Source of the DNA: Stomoxys calcitrans | Taxonomy: Eukaryota > Arthropoda > Insecta > Diptera > Muscidae | Assembly (NCBI RefSeq): GCF_963082655.1 | Contig: NC_081554.1 | Span: 192,478,206-192,542,205, forward strand | Direction of reading: 5' to 3' | DNA length: 64,000 nt | Part shown: positions 32,337 to 43,925 of the stretch, piece after piece | How positions within the stretch are numbered: the stretch's first letter is position 1 | Layout: every line of letters starts with the position of its first letter | Made by a program: the position numbers and the translations under genes | Notes under the pieces: generated by a model | Database searches by the model: none | What the model saw: the letters and a program-made list of their open reading frames with translations, nothing else | Told to the model about the DNA's origin: nothing

Positions 32337-32684
32337 ATTATTTGTGTTCCCTTAAAGTATGCAACACTTTTTATTTTTAGCGTAGAAATATACATTTTTA
32401 ACCGATTTGACTGAAACTTAGAACAAAACGAAATTTGTGCCCTCCTCCAATCGTACACTGTTCGATATGAGTTCTTAGAAGTTTAAAATTTTTCTACAAA
32501 AAATTTAAAAATTATTTGTGTTCCCTTAAAGTATGCAACACTTTTAATTTTTAGCGTAGATTCAAACATTTTTATCCGATTTGGCTGAAACTTAGAACAA
32601 AACGAAACTTGGGCCCTCCTACAACCATGCACTGTTCGATATAAATTCTTGTGCCCTTATAAGTTTCACATTTTGTTTAAACTT
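32337..32684 (+). repeat. two direct copies of a 174-bp unit
   Basis: ATTATTTGTGTTCCCTTAAA starts at 32337 and again at 32511. Both copies continue with GTATGCAACACTTTT, TTTTTAGCGTAGA, CTTAGAACAAAACGAAA, GGGCCCTCCT/TGTGCCCTCCT and CACTGTTCGATAT. Roughly 85-90 percent identical by eye. It contains AAACGAAA and CTGAAACTTAG phrases like those of dispersed repeats, so each copy may be part of a longer unit. Confidence 0.85.
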
Positions 32685-32689
32685 TGTTT

Positions 32690-33780
32690 GAAATCTATAT
32701 ATATATATATATATATATATAAATATATTTGTATTTGTATTTGTTTGTTTGTTTGTTTATTTGGGGGTTTGTTTGTGGGTTTGTTTCGTATAGATTAAAA
32801 AAACGGCTTAACCGATACCTTTGAAATTTTCACAGATTGTGGGGAGTGGTCCAGAAGGAGCAATAGACTATATAATTTTTTGATATCGCATTGGGGGCGG
32901 ACCCTTCCTCTTACCACAAAAGTACCAGCCAAAAATAAAAGTGGACCGATTGGAACAATATGGGACTTAAATGAAAGGTATTCAAGAGTAGAGTACAAAT
33001 TCCATATTAAAAATCGGGTCCAAGTAATTGAGGGGCCGCCCCGACCCCAAAATAGATTTATTGGACGATAATGACAAAATGGGATTCGAATGAAAGGTAT
33101 TCGGGAGTAGATTATGAATATGGTCCGGAAGGAGCAATAGGCCATATAAGTTGTTGGTATCGCATTGGTGGCGGACCCTTCCTCTTACCCCAGAAGTACC
33201 ACTCAAAACTAAAAGTGGGCCGATTGGGGCAATATGGGACTTAAATGAAAGGTATTCAAGAGTAGAGTACGATTTCCATATTAAAAATTGAGTCCAAGTA
33301 ATTGGGGGGCCATCCTGACCCCAAAACCCCCCAAATTGGTTTATTGGACGATAATGACAATATGGCGCTCGAATGAAAGGTATTCGCGACTAGATTACGA
33401 ATATGGTCAGAAAGGATGTATAGGCTATGTAATTACCCCAAAAACGCCACCCACAATTAAAAGTTGACCGATAGGGACAATATGGGTATCAAATGAAAGA
33501 TATTGGAGAGTAGAAAACGAATGTGGTATAAAAACTTGGGTTCAAGTATCCAAGGGGTAGCCCAAGCCCGAAAACTGTTCCAAATAGACATATTGGACGA
33601 ATATATCAATATAGGACTCAAATGAAAGGTATTCGGGAGTAGACTACAAATATGACATAAAAAACGAGGTCCAAGTAATTGATAGTCGCCCCATCCCCGA
33701 TAGGCTCCCCAAATGGGAATACTACTCAACCATAGCTTGATGAAACTCAAATGATAGGCAAGTGATTGATTTTTTTTGAG
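32690..33780 (+). mobile_element. Helitron-like repeat, start and interior modules
   Basis: (TA)n at 32696-32721, then GTTTGTTTGTTTGTTTATTT, CGTATAGATTAAAAAAACGG, and CACAGATTGTGGGG. A block beginning GGTCCAGAAGGAGCAATAG at 32848 recurs at 33122 (274 bp later) and, shortened, at 33405. Modules with ATGAAAGGTATTC and GGGCCGCCCCGACCCC match the copy at 18661. The CTAG end is not present. Confidence 0.7.
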
Positions 33781-33889
33781 TTGAGTGCGTCATTCAAATT
33801 TGTGCTCAAGTGGCAGTGTGGCGTACAACCCTCATATAGACGCCCTCCTTCAACCGGCTTTATACACCAATCATGACAATATAAGGTTA

Positions 33890-35253
33890 AATTAAAGGTG
33901 TAAGGTTGTGTACCTTTCATAAAAATTCGGTGAAAATTTCATACCTTAGTTCCCATAGCAGTTGTATCGAAATATGTTCCGATTTGGACCAAATACTAAT
34001 AAGTACAGGTCATTCAATTGTACATAAGAAAAAAGTGATCTTTTTAGTAGCTATATCTAAAAATAAACCGATCTGAACCATATACGACACGAATGTCAAA
34101 AAGCCGAATATAAGTTACTGTGTCAAATTTCAGTGAAGTCGGATTATAAATGCACCTCTTATGGGGCCAAGACTTTAAGTGAAAATATCGGTCTATGTGG
34201 CTGCTATATCCAAATCTGGACCGATTTGGGCCAATTTAAAGAAAAATGTCGAAGAGCCTAACACAAAGTACTGTTCCAAATTTCGCCGAAATCGGTGTTC
34301 GAACGGCGTGCCGCATATCGACACCATTTGTTAGAGAAGTTTTAACATGGCAGCCTGCATTAGAAAGGGATAACCACCGGTGAACATTTTTCTGATGTTC
34401 GCGCCGGAATTTTAACCCAGTCGCTCGGTGTCATAGGCGGACATGCTAACATTTGCGCCACGCTGGCCTCTAATACAACGCATAGTACCAAATTTCAGTG
34501 AAATTGGTTAATAAATTCACCTTTTATATGCCCAAGAACTTAAATCGGGAGATCGGTATTTAAGTCACTTATATCCGAAAATAGCCCTATCTAGACCATA
34601 CTCGGTGCGAATCTCGAGAGGCCTAGCGTAACTCGTTGTGCTAAATTTCATCGAAATCGAATAATAACTGCATATATCAGCGACTAAGGCTTTAAACAGG
34701 AAGATCGGTATTTATGACAACTAAATCCGATCTCTACCATACTCGGTACGAGTATCGAGAGGCCTAACGCAACTCTTTGTTGCGATTTCAGCGAAATGGG
34801 ATAATAAATCTCCCTTTTTTGGGCCTAATATCTTAAATCGGATGATATGGTAGCTATATCCAAATAAAAACCTATCTTGGCCGTATGGAAAAAGGATATC
34901 GAGAGGCCTTACAGAACTCACTGTTCGAAATGTCAGCGCAATCTGATAATAAATGTGGCTTTAACGAGCCTAAAACTTTAAATCGGCAGATCGAACTATA
35001 TTGGGGGGCTACATTAAGATATAGTCCGATATAGCCCATCTTCGAACTTCCTCCCTATGGAGAAAAAAAGAATCCAATGTCTCTATTTTTGAAGACGTGA
35101 TTTCATCAGACAGACGGACGAGGCTAGATCGTCTTTGATTCATACGACGATCAATCATATATATATACTTTATAGGGTCTGAAATGCACATTTTGATGTG
35201 TTGCTAACGAAATGACGGATTGGATATGCCCCCATCCTTCGGTGGTGGGTATA
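33890..35253 (-). mobile_element. H/P family copy (array then H end), with SINE inside
   Basis: The head at 33905 (CTTTCATAAAAATTCGGTG, ATATGTTCCGATTTGGACC) matches copies at 13322, 47840 and 58318. Array units follow, a SINE fragment interrupts at 34296-34470, and array units resume (GGTATTTAAGTCACTTATATCC). Then ATATAGTCCGATATAGCCC, CAGACAGACGGACGAGGC, ATATATATACTTTATAGGGTC and the H end GGTGGTGGGTATAAAAAT at 35238-35252. Confidence 0.8.
34296..34470 (-). mobile_element. SINE, 3'-truncated, nested in an H/P copy
   Basis: CGAACGGCGTGCCGC, GGATAACCACCGGTGAAC, GATGTTCGCGCCGGAATTTTAACCC (damaged B box), GGCGGACATGCTAACATTTG, and GCTGGCCTC at the head. H/P sequence flanks both sides (ATTTCGCCGAAATCGG before, CAAATTTCAGTGAAATTGG after). 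Confidence 0.8.
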
Positions 35254-35881
35254 AAAATTAAATATCCTTAAAGTATGCACCATTTTAAATGATCGTATTT
35301 TTTTTAGATTTGTATTCTTTAATTTTTCCTATTTTATCATAACATTATTTCATATAAAACTCAACTATCTGGGCAACAACCCTCCTTATTATAGTAAAAT
35401 AGCTGGCCTGTCACAAAAACTTTATGTTTTTCTTTCGTCATTTAAAAACTTTACCTTTACTATTACTGCATTCATGTCAAAGCTTATTAGGCTGTTGTGA
35501 CATAATGTGTCAACAGCATAATGTTGAAGTGTTGTTTTTTGTTTTTGTCTGTGTGACATAATTATAACAACTAATTAAGAGAATAGCCACTCTAGCAGGC
35601 AGAGTAAAACTAGGAGGGGCTCAAACTTAATGGATTTACCCACACAGAAAAACATATTTGTATATAGCATGCCAGTAAACAGGCCCAAGTGTAACAGGAT
35701 TAATTTGCACAGGAAGTTTAAGTGTATTTAAATTAATTAGGTAAGTAATAAAAATGACACATGAATGGCATAACAAATTTTAGCTACAATTGCTGAATAA
35801 ACATAAAAAGTGTTGCCTATGCTAGGGCTGAAAATAAAATTACACAAATTTTAAATAACTTTAAGAGAAGTAAAGTGAAGG
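35254..35881. other. unique AT-rich DNA
   Basis: Contains TTAAAGTATGCACCATTTT near 35272, a relative of the short motif also found at 32350 and 36150. No gene. Confidence 0.5.
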
Positions 35882-36132
35882 CTAACCAGGGGTAGTGGTT
35901 AGACTGTCAGCCTACTACGCTGAACGATTGGGTTTAAAACCTGGTTAGAATATTAGAAAGAATTGTTTACGTTGATGACCTTCTCACTTATGCTGGCTGT
36001 ATTTGAGAGTTATTCAGCTGTGTTAAACTTAGCTACTAAGAAGTGGAGCTGTAATGCACGCCGTTTGGACTTGTCAATAAATGTGTGGTCCCTTATCATT
36101 AAGCTAAAAACTTGAATTGGACAGCATTCATA
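35882..36132 (+). mobile_element. diverged tRNA-derived SINE
   Basis: GGGGTAGTGGTTAGACTGTC (A-box-like), CTACGCTGAACGATTGGG, TTTAAAACCTGG (degraded B box), then ATGCACGCCGTTTGGACTTG, TGTGGTCCCTTATCATTAAG and GGACAGCATTCAT. It follows the same order as the copy at 9672 but is more diverged, possibly an older subfamily. Confidence 0.75.
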
Positions 36133-36404
36133 GTTTTGTATAGCCTTAAGGTATGCAACACTTTTGGAAACATAATGCATTTACTTGTTCAGTAACAACA
36201 AAGCTCCTTATAAAATAATTAATTGTTCTAGCTTTAAATTTTTCCTCAACAAGCAAGTCAAGTTCGTCAACCCTGGCGAATTTTTTTTATTTTGAAATTT
36301 TTTTACTCTATTTTCTTAATGTCAATGCCTAAAATTAATTTTTGGCAGTTTTTCCTTTAGTTTTAATAAATATTTTTTTTTTGAATATTATACAATAATA
36401 TTAT
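36133..36404. other. short AT-rich spacer
   Basis: Contains AAGGTATGCAACACTTTTGG at 36148, then poly(T)-rich DNA. Nothing else. Confidence 0.5.
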
Positions 36405-36675
36405 AATCTTATATGTTTGTATGTCGGTTTGTTTGTTTGTTCCGTACAGACTCAAAAACGGCTTAACCGATTACCTCGATATTTTCACAGATTGTGTTGG
36501 TTGGTCTGGAAGGAAACATTGGCTGTATAATTTTTTATTATCGGGATGGGGGCGGTTCCTCCCCCTTACCCCAAAAGTACTACCCAAAAATAAAAGTGGA
36601 CCGATTGCGACAATTTGGGATTCAAATGAAAGGTATTCAAGAGTAGAGTACGAATTTCATAATAAAAGTTGCGTC
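36405..36675 (+). mobile_element. Helitron-like repeat, 5' part
   Basis: ATATGTTTGTATGTCGGTTTG, GTTTGTTCCGTACAGACTC, CACAGATTGTGTTGGTTGG, then ATGAAAGGTATTCAAGAG. It breaks abruptly into an H/P copy after AAAGTTGCGTCCAA. Confidence 0.7.
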
Positions 36676-37130
36676 CAATATAGGACGCAAATATGGGTCA
36701 TATCGGACTATATTCAGATATAGCTGCGATATTGACCGATCTGCCGATAAAGGGTCTGAAGCCCATAAAAGCGCTATTTATTACCCGATTTCGTTGAAAT
36801 TTGAAATAGTGGGTAGTTTTAGGTTTTCTGACGTCTGCCAAAATATGGTTTGTATCGGACAATATTTAGATATAGCTTCCATACAGAACGATCTGCCGAT
36901 AAAGGGTTTGAAGCCCATAAAAGCTTTATTTTTTATCCGATTTCGCTGAAATTTGAAATACAAAATTCAACAGTGACTTATATTTATTAGACCACTCAAT
37001 GTCCGTGCCGAATTTAGGTGCATAAGTGATCCAATTTCCACCAGATTGTGGCGAAAAGGTGTTTACATGTACACCCGAGGTGGTGAGTATCCAAAGTTTG
37101 GCCCGGCCGAACTTAATGCCTTTTTACTTT
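36676..37130 (+). mobile_element. H/P family fragment with P end
   Basis: Two units with AGATATAGCTGCGATATTGACC and AGATATAGCTTCCATACAGAACG (about 160 bp apart), then CCCGAGGTGGTGAGTATCC and the P end TTTGGCCCGGCCGAAC near 37097, then TTTTTACTTTTTT. Confidence 0.8.
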
Positions 37131-38249
37131 TTTTTGGTTTTTATACGATTTGTTCCTTGTTAACTATTTTCTATGAATTTAAATTTTTTCCGATTTCGAA
37201 TTAAATTTTTTCCGATTCAAATTTTTCTCCACTGTTTCTCCGAAGTGTAGCATATTTCGGTTGCTATTGTTTTAAAAATATCTTCCTAATTTAAATGCGG
37301 TTATTTGCCGCTTCAGAAAAACCACTTATTATTTCTCCAATGGCAAATTGAAAGCCACAATAAAATGTATTTAACCATTATTTGCGATGTTGGTGGTGGC
37401 ATCTCATGCCACTGCGAAAATTTCATATGCACATGAACGGCCATGTTCATTTATTAATGAACTATTCTCTATGGCGACGAATTTTGTCCAAATGTCAAAT
37501 GGCTTGAAAATTTATGCAAAAAGTCTATGGAGCATAAACTATTATCATTGTTGCAAATGCAGAATACGCAATTGCGGATATAGACTGACAGGGACCTGAC
37601 TCTGGGTCTATGTATGTATGTGTATGAGTGTGACTACAGTGAACTAACATATGCATGGGATAAAGTCCCTATTTGGGTATTCCATTTGCATTTTTAATTG
37701 CTTAAACGGGAAAATACAATTAGACAAACGCACTCATACACTCACACACACAAAGATATAAACTTTTGCGCACCCACACTAGTTTCCCATTAGAGTCACA
37801 TATGTGGTGACAGCATAACCATTGGGCATTCTATACTTCATTTTTGAACATGTGCTCTCAAATAGTTTATAATGACGATATTATTTGATATTTAGTGACA
37901 TTTAAACAGTGACGGAATGTGAACAGGTGTGGAACATTGAGTCTTTTGTGGGGCTCATTTCTAAATTAATTTTCATAAGCGGCAGCAGAGCAAATAATAT
38001 GGAAAACATCAATGAAAGAGGATACAATTCGTGGCGAGTTATTTATTGGGAGGAAATGTGAATTCCATCACTTTATGGGGAACAAATGAAGCATGCAATA
38101 GGATGAGTGGGGAGTAATGATATTTTTAAACCAAGCATGAAATAATAGTGATATACATTTTTGTCATTTGTCAATCCGTAGGCTATAAATTTGATAGTCG
38201 TCATTCTGTTTGTAATACTTCCTAATATTGGTCTATGACTAAAAGATGC
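37131..38249. other. unique DNA
   Basis: No recognised gene or repeat, apart from CACTCATACACTCACACACACA near 37730. AT-rich at the left edge. Confidence 0.5.
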
Positions 38250-38755
38250 ATAACGGCAGGCTTGTTATCTGTGGATCTAAAAAGATGGGACAGCAGAGAA
38301 ACACTTCAAGGAGGTGTACTGTCTCCTCAACCATGAAATATACTATTGTCTCCGGGAGAAAAAGGCGTAAAAGTGGTCGCGCATGCTGATGACGAGGCAA
38401 TCGCGGTTAGGGGAAAGTTTCCCAGCACTCTAAGAGATATACTTCAGTAGAGCTTCTACGTGCAACAGCGAAGTGGGCTACCGAAAGGGGTCTAGGTATA
38501 AATCCGTGCAAGACAAAAGTAGTTCTTTTCAGCAGGAGATACAAGTTGCCTTCAGTGGAACCAGTCTCCTTGGGAGGAGCAAATTTTCTATTAACAGAAA
38601 GTGCAAAATACCTGGGCGTTTTGCTGAACAGAAAATTGAACTTCAAATCCAACATTTTAGAAAGAGCAAGAAAGGCAACTCTTGCCCTGTAACCTGCAAG
38701 GGAGCCATTGTCAAAATCAGACCGCAAATGAGGATTTGGTAGCCCGAACAATTCT
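38250..38755 (+). pseudogene. LINE reverse transcriptase fragment (LOA/I-like)
   Basis: The plus strand reads GGVLSPQ (palm), then GVKVVAHADDEAIAV with the catalytic ADD at about 38382-38395. After a frameshift comes WATERGLGINPCKTKVVLFS, then LTESAKYLGVLLNRKLNFKS of the thumb. Frameshifts and stops (after LRDILQ and after ATLAL) show it is dead. It breaks off near 38750. An opposite-strand LINE follows, then an RNase H segment in this orientation at 40140, consistent with nesting. Clade is inferred from that RNase H. Confidence 0.8.
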
Positions 38756-38884
38756 TCGAAATGCTGACGTGACCAACTTTAGGGGCCCGGAAATTTGGCT
38801 AAGACCTCAGCTCTAACAATTCCAAATTTCAAAGAGATATCTTACCCGTTCTCGCACCGCATATTTTTTACTAGTTTTATTTTT

Positions 38885-40035
38885 ATTTTCTCCCACTGTG
38901 CGTTGTGCGTCGAATTGACCCATCACTTTCGGCTTCCTCGTGAGCAGGCAGATTTAATTCTTCTCTGGATTAACATTGAGACTCCTAGGTCCAGCCCAGT
39001 AGTATGCCACCTCCAACACCCTTTCGACCTTTCTCTATATATGATTCGGATCTCTATCTCTTAAAAGTGTTATAGCATAGTCTGCATAGCAAATGGGTTC
39101 AAATCACTCCTCTGTCGAGACGTAATAAATTATTTATGGTGGTCACTCATAGGAGTGGCAATATAATGCGTGCCCTGCTCCACTTTCTCCCTTATCTTTA
39201 TGTCATGGTACCCACTACATATACACATGTTCCTTAGCACGCGATACAGTTTATCCAGTCTCTAAGGACTCGGTTCACCCGATACTGGTCTAAGGATTGG
39301 GTCAGTGTGTCGTCCCACACATGGTTAAAAGCCCCTCGATGTCAATGCATACCTTAGAGTAGGTCTTGGTATCGAAGCATCTTTTATTTAATGCACAACT
39401 TCGTGCAGGGCAGTTTATACCAACCTTCCCTTCACATAAGCACGCTGTTTATACTTAAGCACTTCGCTGGATATCCTTCTCTTTATCATGGTATCCACAA
39501 TGGTATCCACAATGGTATCCACAATGGTTCCACGATTTTAAGTAGAAAGGACATAAGGCTTATAGGTCTGTAGGTCTTTGATGTCCCTAAACTTGCCTTT
39601 CCGGGCTTGGATATAAATACCACCCTTGCCTCCAGCCAGGCTTTCGGAGTATATGCAAGTCCTAGGCATGATGTGAAAGGGTGGCCAGATGGTACGCCCA
39701 ATAGTCGTCCTCCATATGTAGTAACGCCAGAAACATTCCGTGTGACTCAAATGGTTGGATGAAGCTCCTCAAGGCTTCCTTTACCATGAATTCTATAAAG
39801 ACAAGCATTCGCTCAACCTCATTATTCCAAGATTCCGGTGTTTTGCGTGAGTCCCATCGTATCCTTGGGAAAATGCCTTTTCATCAAAAGCCTTAATATG
39901 TCTGCTCTCTGTCTGCCCATATGGTCAATTTACGTTTCCGTTTACACGTGGGTTTTGAGAGAAACTTTCTCATCTTGGCGGCGCCATTAAGCCTATCGAC
40001 CTGTTCACAGAAACAGCGTTTTTCTGCTCTGATCA
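38885..40035 (-). pseudogene. LINE reverse transcriptase and linker, opposite orientation
   Basis: Read on the minus strand from 40035: an AAKMRKFLSKPT linker, an ESWNNEVE segment, then CLGLAYTPKAWLEARVVFI and SKPGKA, then YRPISLMSFLLKIVE (RT fingers, 39701-39545). A DIEGAFNHVWDD palm motif follows near 39345-39290, and YADYA in place of YADDA near 39088-39074. The second catalytic aspartate is therefore changed. Stops and shifts are frequent. A 12-bp unit is triplicated at 39491-39530, adding WIPL repeats. Confidence 0.75.
39491..39530. repeat. 12-bp tandem triplication in LINE sequence
   Basis: TGGTATCCACAA repeated about three times. It preserves frame on the minus strand (WIPL repeated) and probably arose by replication slippage. 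Confidence 0.9.
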
Positions 40036-40139
40036 TCTCAATAAGCTGCCACGTCTGTTTAACCTGTATTTATCCTCTGTTTTTGACATTCCAGACGATT
40101 ATACGATCATGCCTTCACACACACCAAAAAGTGTAAACA

Positions 40140-41090
40140 AAGAGAATTGCATCTTAAACAATTGGCCAGTCGGTGATAAACTATGGAATGCGAGTATGGA
40201 CTCGCTAATTGAATGAAAGGCAGTGGTATACGATTCAGACACGCAAGAAGCTGTTAAGTACTGCCACCGGTTCTATCCTAAGCTCTCATGCCGACCACCT
40301 TCAGCAGCAGATAATGATTCTTCCCTTCCGAAAAGTGCTATATTTTGTGTAAGCAGTGTGAACTGCACTGTTATCACAGCAGCCTTCCAAAAAACCATCT
40401 CATTAATAAACAATCACCGCTTAGAGGTTGCCAGATCTACTGTCGCAGATCTCTCAACGAGATGGCTGAACAAAATTCACCTGCTCTGGGTGCCGGGCAA
40501 CAGAGATATCCCAGGGCAGACGAGCTTGCGAGACTAGGAACTACCTTACACATTCCAAGGATACTGGAAACTGTGGGTATGCCTCTAGCAACTTGTAAGC
40601 TAAGTTTTCAGGACCAGGTCCGAAGGACAACGAATGGTAGATGATGACAAAGAGGGGGCTGTGAGCATTCCAAAACTATGTGGCCTAATCTAGACTAGAA
40701 TAGGTCTACCGCTTTGCTGTCTCTGGCTAGAACAGACGTCTCAGTCATTGTGTCCATCATGACAGGTCACTGTTTAATCGGAAAACATGCTAACAGACTG
40801 AAGGTTGCCAGCAACAACTTTTGTAGAAGCTGTGAGAACATCGAAGAAAAAGAGACTATAGAACACCTTCTGTGTGTGTGTCCCGCACTAGCAGTCAGTA
40901 GGAGTTCCACTTTAGGCTCTCATTTCTTTGATAACCTGTCTGATTTAGCGGATGTGAACATTCGCAAGTTATTGGGCTTTTTAAAGCGATCTGGATTGTT
41001 CAAAGGTGGGAACTTGAAGGCATCTTCCTTCTTCTGATGGCAGACTGCCACTTAAACCTAACCTTACCTAATCTAACCTTCCATCGACTT
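40140..41090 (+). pseudogene. LINE RNase H and C-terminal region with 3' end
   Basis: The plus strand carries an RNase H remnant (SLNEMAEQ, VPGNRDIPG, RADELARLGTTLHIPRI, then VGMPLATCKLSFQDQ) in several frames up to 40640. Then comes LARTDVSVIVSIMTGHCLIG with a cysteine cluster (CRSCENIEE, EHLLCVCPAL) to about 41035, and a short 3' tail CTAACCTTACCTAATCTAACC. An RNase H domain favours the LOA or I groups over jockey or R1. The C-terminal frame 40714-41037 (107 codons) is intact. The RT half is probably 38250-38755. Confidence 0.8.
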
Positions 41091-41517
41091 GACATTTTAA
41101 CACAAACGAGCTATATGGGTATATCCGTTCATGCGGCTGTCCATATGTCCGTCTTTTCTTTCGTCTTTCCACTCTTCAATTTGTACGCACGCGTGCCCGT
41201 CCATCTGTCCGTCAGTAAATCCGCCTATACGTCCGTGCATCTATACGCTCGTATATCCTTCTCTCTTTTCGGTCGTTAGTCAAAATCTTGCTACCTTCGA
41301 ACGAGTAATGTTAGAAATTTTGCGCCAATACTTTTGGTTAATGTAGGTTGGTTGGGATTCCATATGGGCCAAATCGTTCCCTGCTTACATATAGCTCCTC
41401 TCTTCCTAAACAGGGTGTAATTCTTCCCTAATCTGGGTGAAATTTCTTACGAATATTTTTGCTGTGATATCCAACTTCTATACTAAGAATAACTCGAATA
41501 TACCCATAATAAGATAA
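41091..41517 (+). mobile_element. old H/P family fragment
   Basis: Diverged GTCY-like tract (GTCCATATGTCCGTC, CGTCCATCTGTCCGTC) at 41137-41220, then GTAGGTTGGTTGGGATTCC, TATGGGCCAAATCGTTCC and ACATATAGCTCC. It borders the TA where the mariner starts. Confidence 0.65.
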
Positions 41518-41519
41518 TA

Positions 41520-42373
41520 CAGGGTGATTTTTTAGCTATTATCTTTTTGCCAACACTGGTTTAAACAGCTCGCGCACGTTTCGTGTTATGTTTCACTGTC
41601 AAACATCTTTAGCTTGACCTATAATTTAACCATGAACTTTTTTTTTAACTTTTCTATCAAAATGCGTGCTCTTTTAAGAAAGTTCATCGCGCGCTTGTAT
41701 TCATTCAGAGACGAAGCTCATTTTTGGTTCAATGGGTACATAAATAAGCAGAATTGCAGATTTTGGAGTAACGATCAGCCAGAATCATTGCAAGAGCTAC
41801 CAATGCATCTAGAAAAAGTCACAGTTTATTGCGGTTTATGGGCTGGTGGCATCATTGGACTGTACTTCTTCAAAGATGATGTGAATCGTAACGTAACTGT
41901 GAATGGTGAGCGCTACCGTGAGATGATATCCAATCTTTTTCTTGCCCAAAATGCAAGAGCTTGACTTACATTATATGTTTTGTCAACAAGACGGTGCCAC
42001 ACAGCACGCGTAACAATGGGCTTATTGAGAGGCGAGTTCGGTAAACATTTTATTTCACGTTCGGGACCGGTTAATTGGTCGCATAGATCGCGCGATTTAA
42101 CGCCTTTAGACTATTTTTGTGGGGCTATATTAAAGCCCATGTCTATACAGACATTGATAACATTGAAGCATTTTTTCATGCGATACCGGCCGATATTTTG
42201 AAAAGAGTATGCCGAAATTGGACCAAGCGGATGGACCATTTCAGGCGCAGTCACGGTCAACATTTCATTGAGAAAATCTTCGAACATTAATTTATATGGA
42301 CCATACTATTGATATTTTATAATTTTTTTTTTTGGTTGAAAAACTTTCCTATAGCTCTTAAAAATTCACCGTT
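41520..42373 (+). mobile_element. mariner-like DNA transposon, internally deleted
   Basis: The left end is CAGGGTGATTTTTTAGC and the right end is the complement of ACGGTGAATTTTTAAGAGC, a short imperfect terminal inverted repeat. TA flanks both sides (41518-41519, 42374-42375), as expected for Tc1/mariner integration. At 854 bp it lacks the coding region for the N-terminal DNA-binding domain. It shares its transposase family with the fold-back element at 50720, but its ends differ after about 15 bp. Confidence 0.82.
41632..42290 (+). pseudogene. mariner transposase, broken catalytic core
   Basis: The Tc1/mariner catalytic triad region survives in three frames. DEAHFWFNGYINKQN has the first Asp at 41710 in frame 1. 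After a one-base shift near 41950, LDLHYMFCQQDGA carries the second Asp at 41990. After another shift, HTARVTMGLLRGEF and SGPVNWSHRSRDLTPLDYF hold the third Asp. After a third shift near 42115, LWGYIKAHVYTD leads to RNWTKRMDHFRRSHGQHF and a stop at 42288. The DNA-binding half is absent. It cannot make active transposase. The residues resemble the abundant dipteran family often annotated as Mos1- or Tc3-like. Confidence 0.85.
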
Positions 42374-42383
42374 TATAAAATTT

Positions 42384-42624
42384 CACATGAACATTCCATT
42401 AAAGGATAGGGGATACTTCTCTCTCGTAACAATGAATGCAGCCCGACTAAACAAGCGGCAAGCCGCTTAGCAACACCACTTGGTAGAAAAGTTTCAACTA
42501 TAGCCAGCATCATTAACGGGATAACCACAGCTGAATACTTTCCTGATGTTCTCGCTGGGATTTGAAATCAGGCGTTCGACATCATAAACGCATGTCCGTC
42601 TGCGTCTGCACCACGGTGACCTCC
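42384..42624 (-). mobile_element. diverged tRNA-derived SINE
   Basis: CACATGAACATTCCATTAAAG, GGGATACTTCTCTCTCG, AGCATCATTAACGGGATAAC, GATGTTCTCGCTGGGATTTG (B-box complement damaged) and CCACGGTGACCTCC at the head. It starts 10 bp after the mariner 3' end. Confidence 0.75.
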
Positions 42625-43925
42625 TGATAATGCTCCCATATAAACCGATCTTTTTTGAGCAACTAACTCTAAAAAAGCCTAATGGGCTATGCTTTTTAAA
42701 TTGCTGTTTACCAGCTAAGCAACTATCTATCCTAAAAGTATGCCACATTTTTTACGATAAATCCTAAGCGTATGCTATATATTATATGCCTTCATAAACA
42801 TAACATGAAGTGGTAGTGTGTTGAAGAGTTTAGCCATTTTTTCTTTTATAATAGATGTTTGTGACATCAGCTAGTGCCAATTATTTTGGTTCAGTGAACC
42901 AAAGAACAAGGAGCGTATTCCCAAAAGACTGATGCTAGACAGCAACAGCATAACCATAAATTCAAAGCTTTGATAATAAACTTATTATGAAACCAGCCAG
43001 AAAGAGGGGAACAAAAGAAATAGGAGAGAGGTCCAAAAAGCCAAATAAACCAAATATTGTTAATATGACAACAAATTATGCAACAGAAAATAAATAAATT
43101 GCATTATACACAAAAAACCAACAACACTCGTACTTACGCCCATATTTATGATATATAATAAAAGCATAGCTCAGGGCGCTTCAACTCCCATGCCTCACAA
43201 GCAAGGCGACCACAAAGGCTACAACAAAATTGTGTTATGAAAACACAGACGATGTAAAAAATTACAGAGAGTGTGTGAGTTCACATAAAAAACTAAAGAT
43301 TCATTAAAAGACATCACTATGATTTATGAATGCCAACACAAAAACAGACAGTCTGATATGGGGACAAAGAGTCCAACGCCAAGCTAAGTGACAATTTGAG
43401 AGATGGAAAAATACTAAAGCAAATTTTTGGTTATTTTTCTGGAGATATGAAATAACTCAAAAAAAAACCGACGCAACATTTTAGTGTTGGTTGGAAATGG
43501 TGTTAACATATGAAGGTTTTTAGCATATTCTATGTGTCACTTCAAAGTGACATTTACACAAATATGGCTGATTTAAGAGATATATAAAAGAAAACACCAA
43601 AGCTCAGACATTTTATAAAAATGAATAACTTGGAATAATAAATCTCAGTTGATTTTGGAATAATAAAAACCTTGTTTTTCTAAGTTAAGACTTTAGATTT
43701 CCATACAATGTTATAGGAGTTGAAATTTAAAGCATACTTTTGGGATTAAGTGATTTAAAAACTACTTTTTTGGCAACTTACAGTTGAAACATGGTATTTC
43801 TGATAAAAGAACACTAAAAAAGATCTTCTATAAGTTATCAATGCAATACTTATTAGAAGGAAAAATTAAATAATAACGAATAAAATTGTAGTTGTAAAAC
43901 AAAATAACATAAAATAAAGCATGGT
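42625..43925. other. unique AT-rich DNA
   Basis: No gene. TTTAAAGCATACTTTTGGG at 43726 matches motifs at 11788 and 11867. At 42735 there is AAAGTATGCCACATTTT. Confidence 0.5.

Noticed and set aside
41614..41964. Intact mariner transposase
   Set aside because: The frame opens at TTG, lacks the DNA-binding half and shifts three times before the end.
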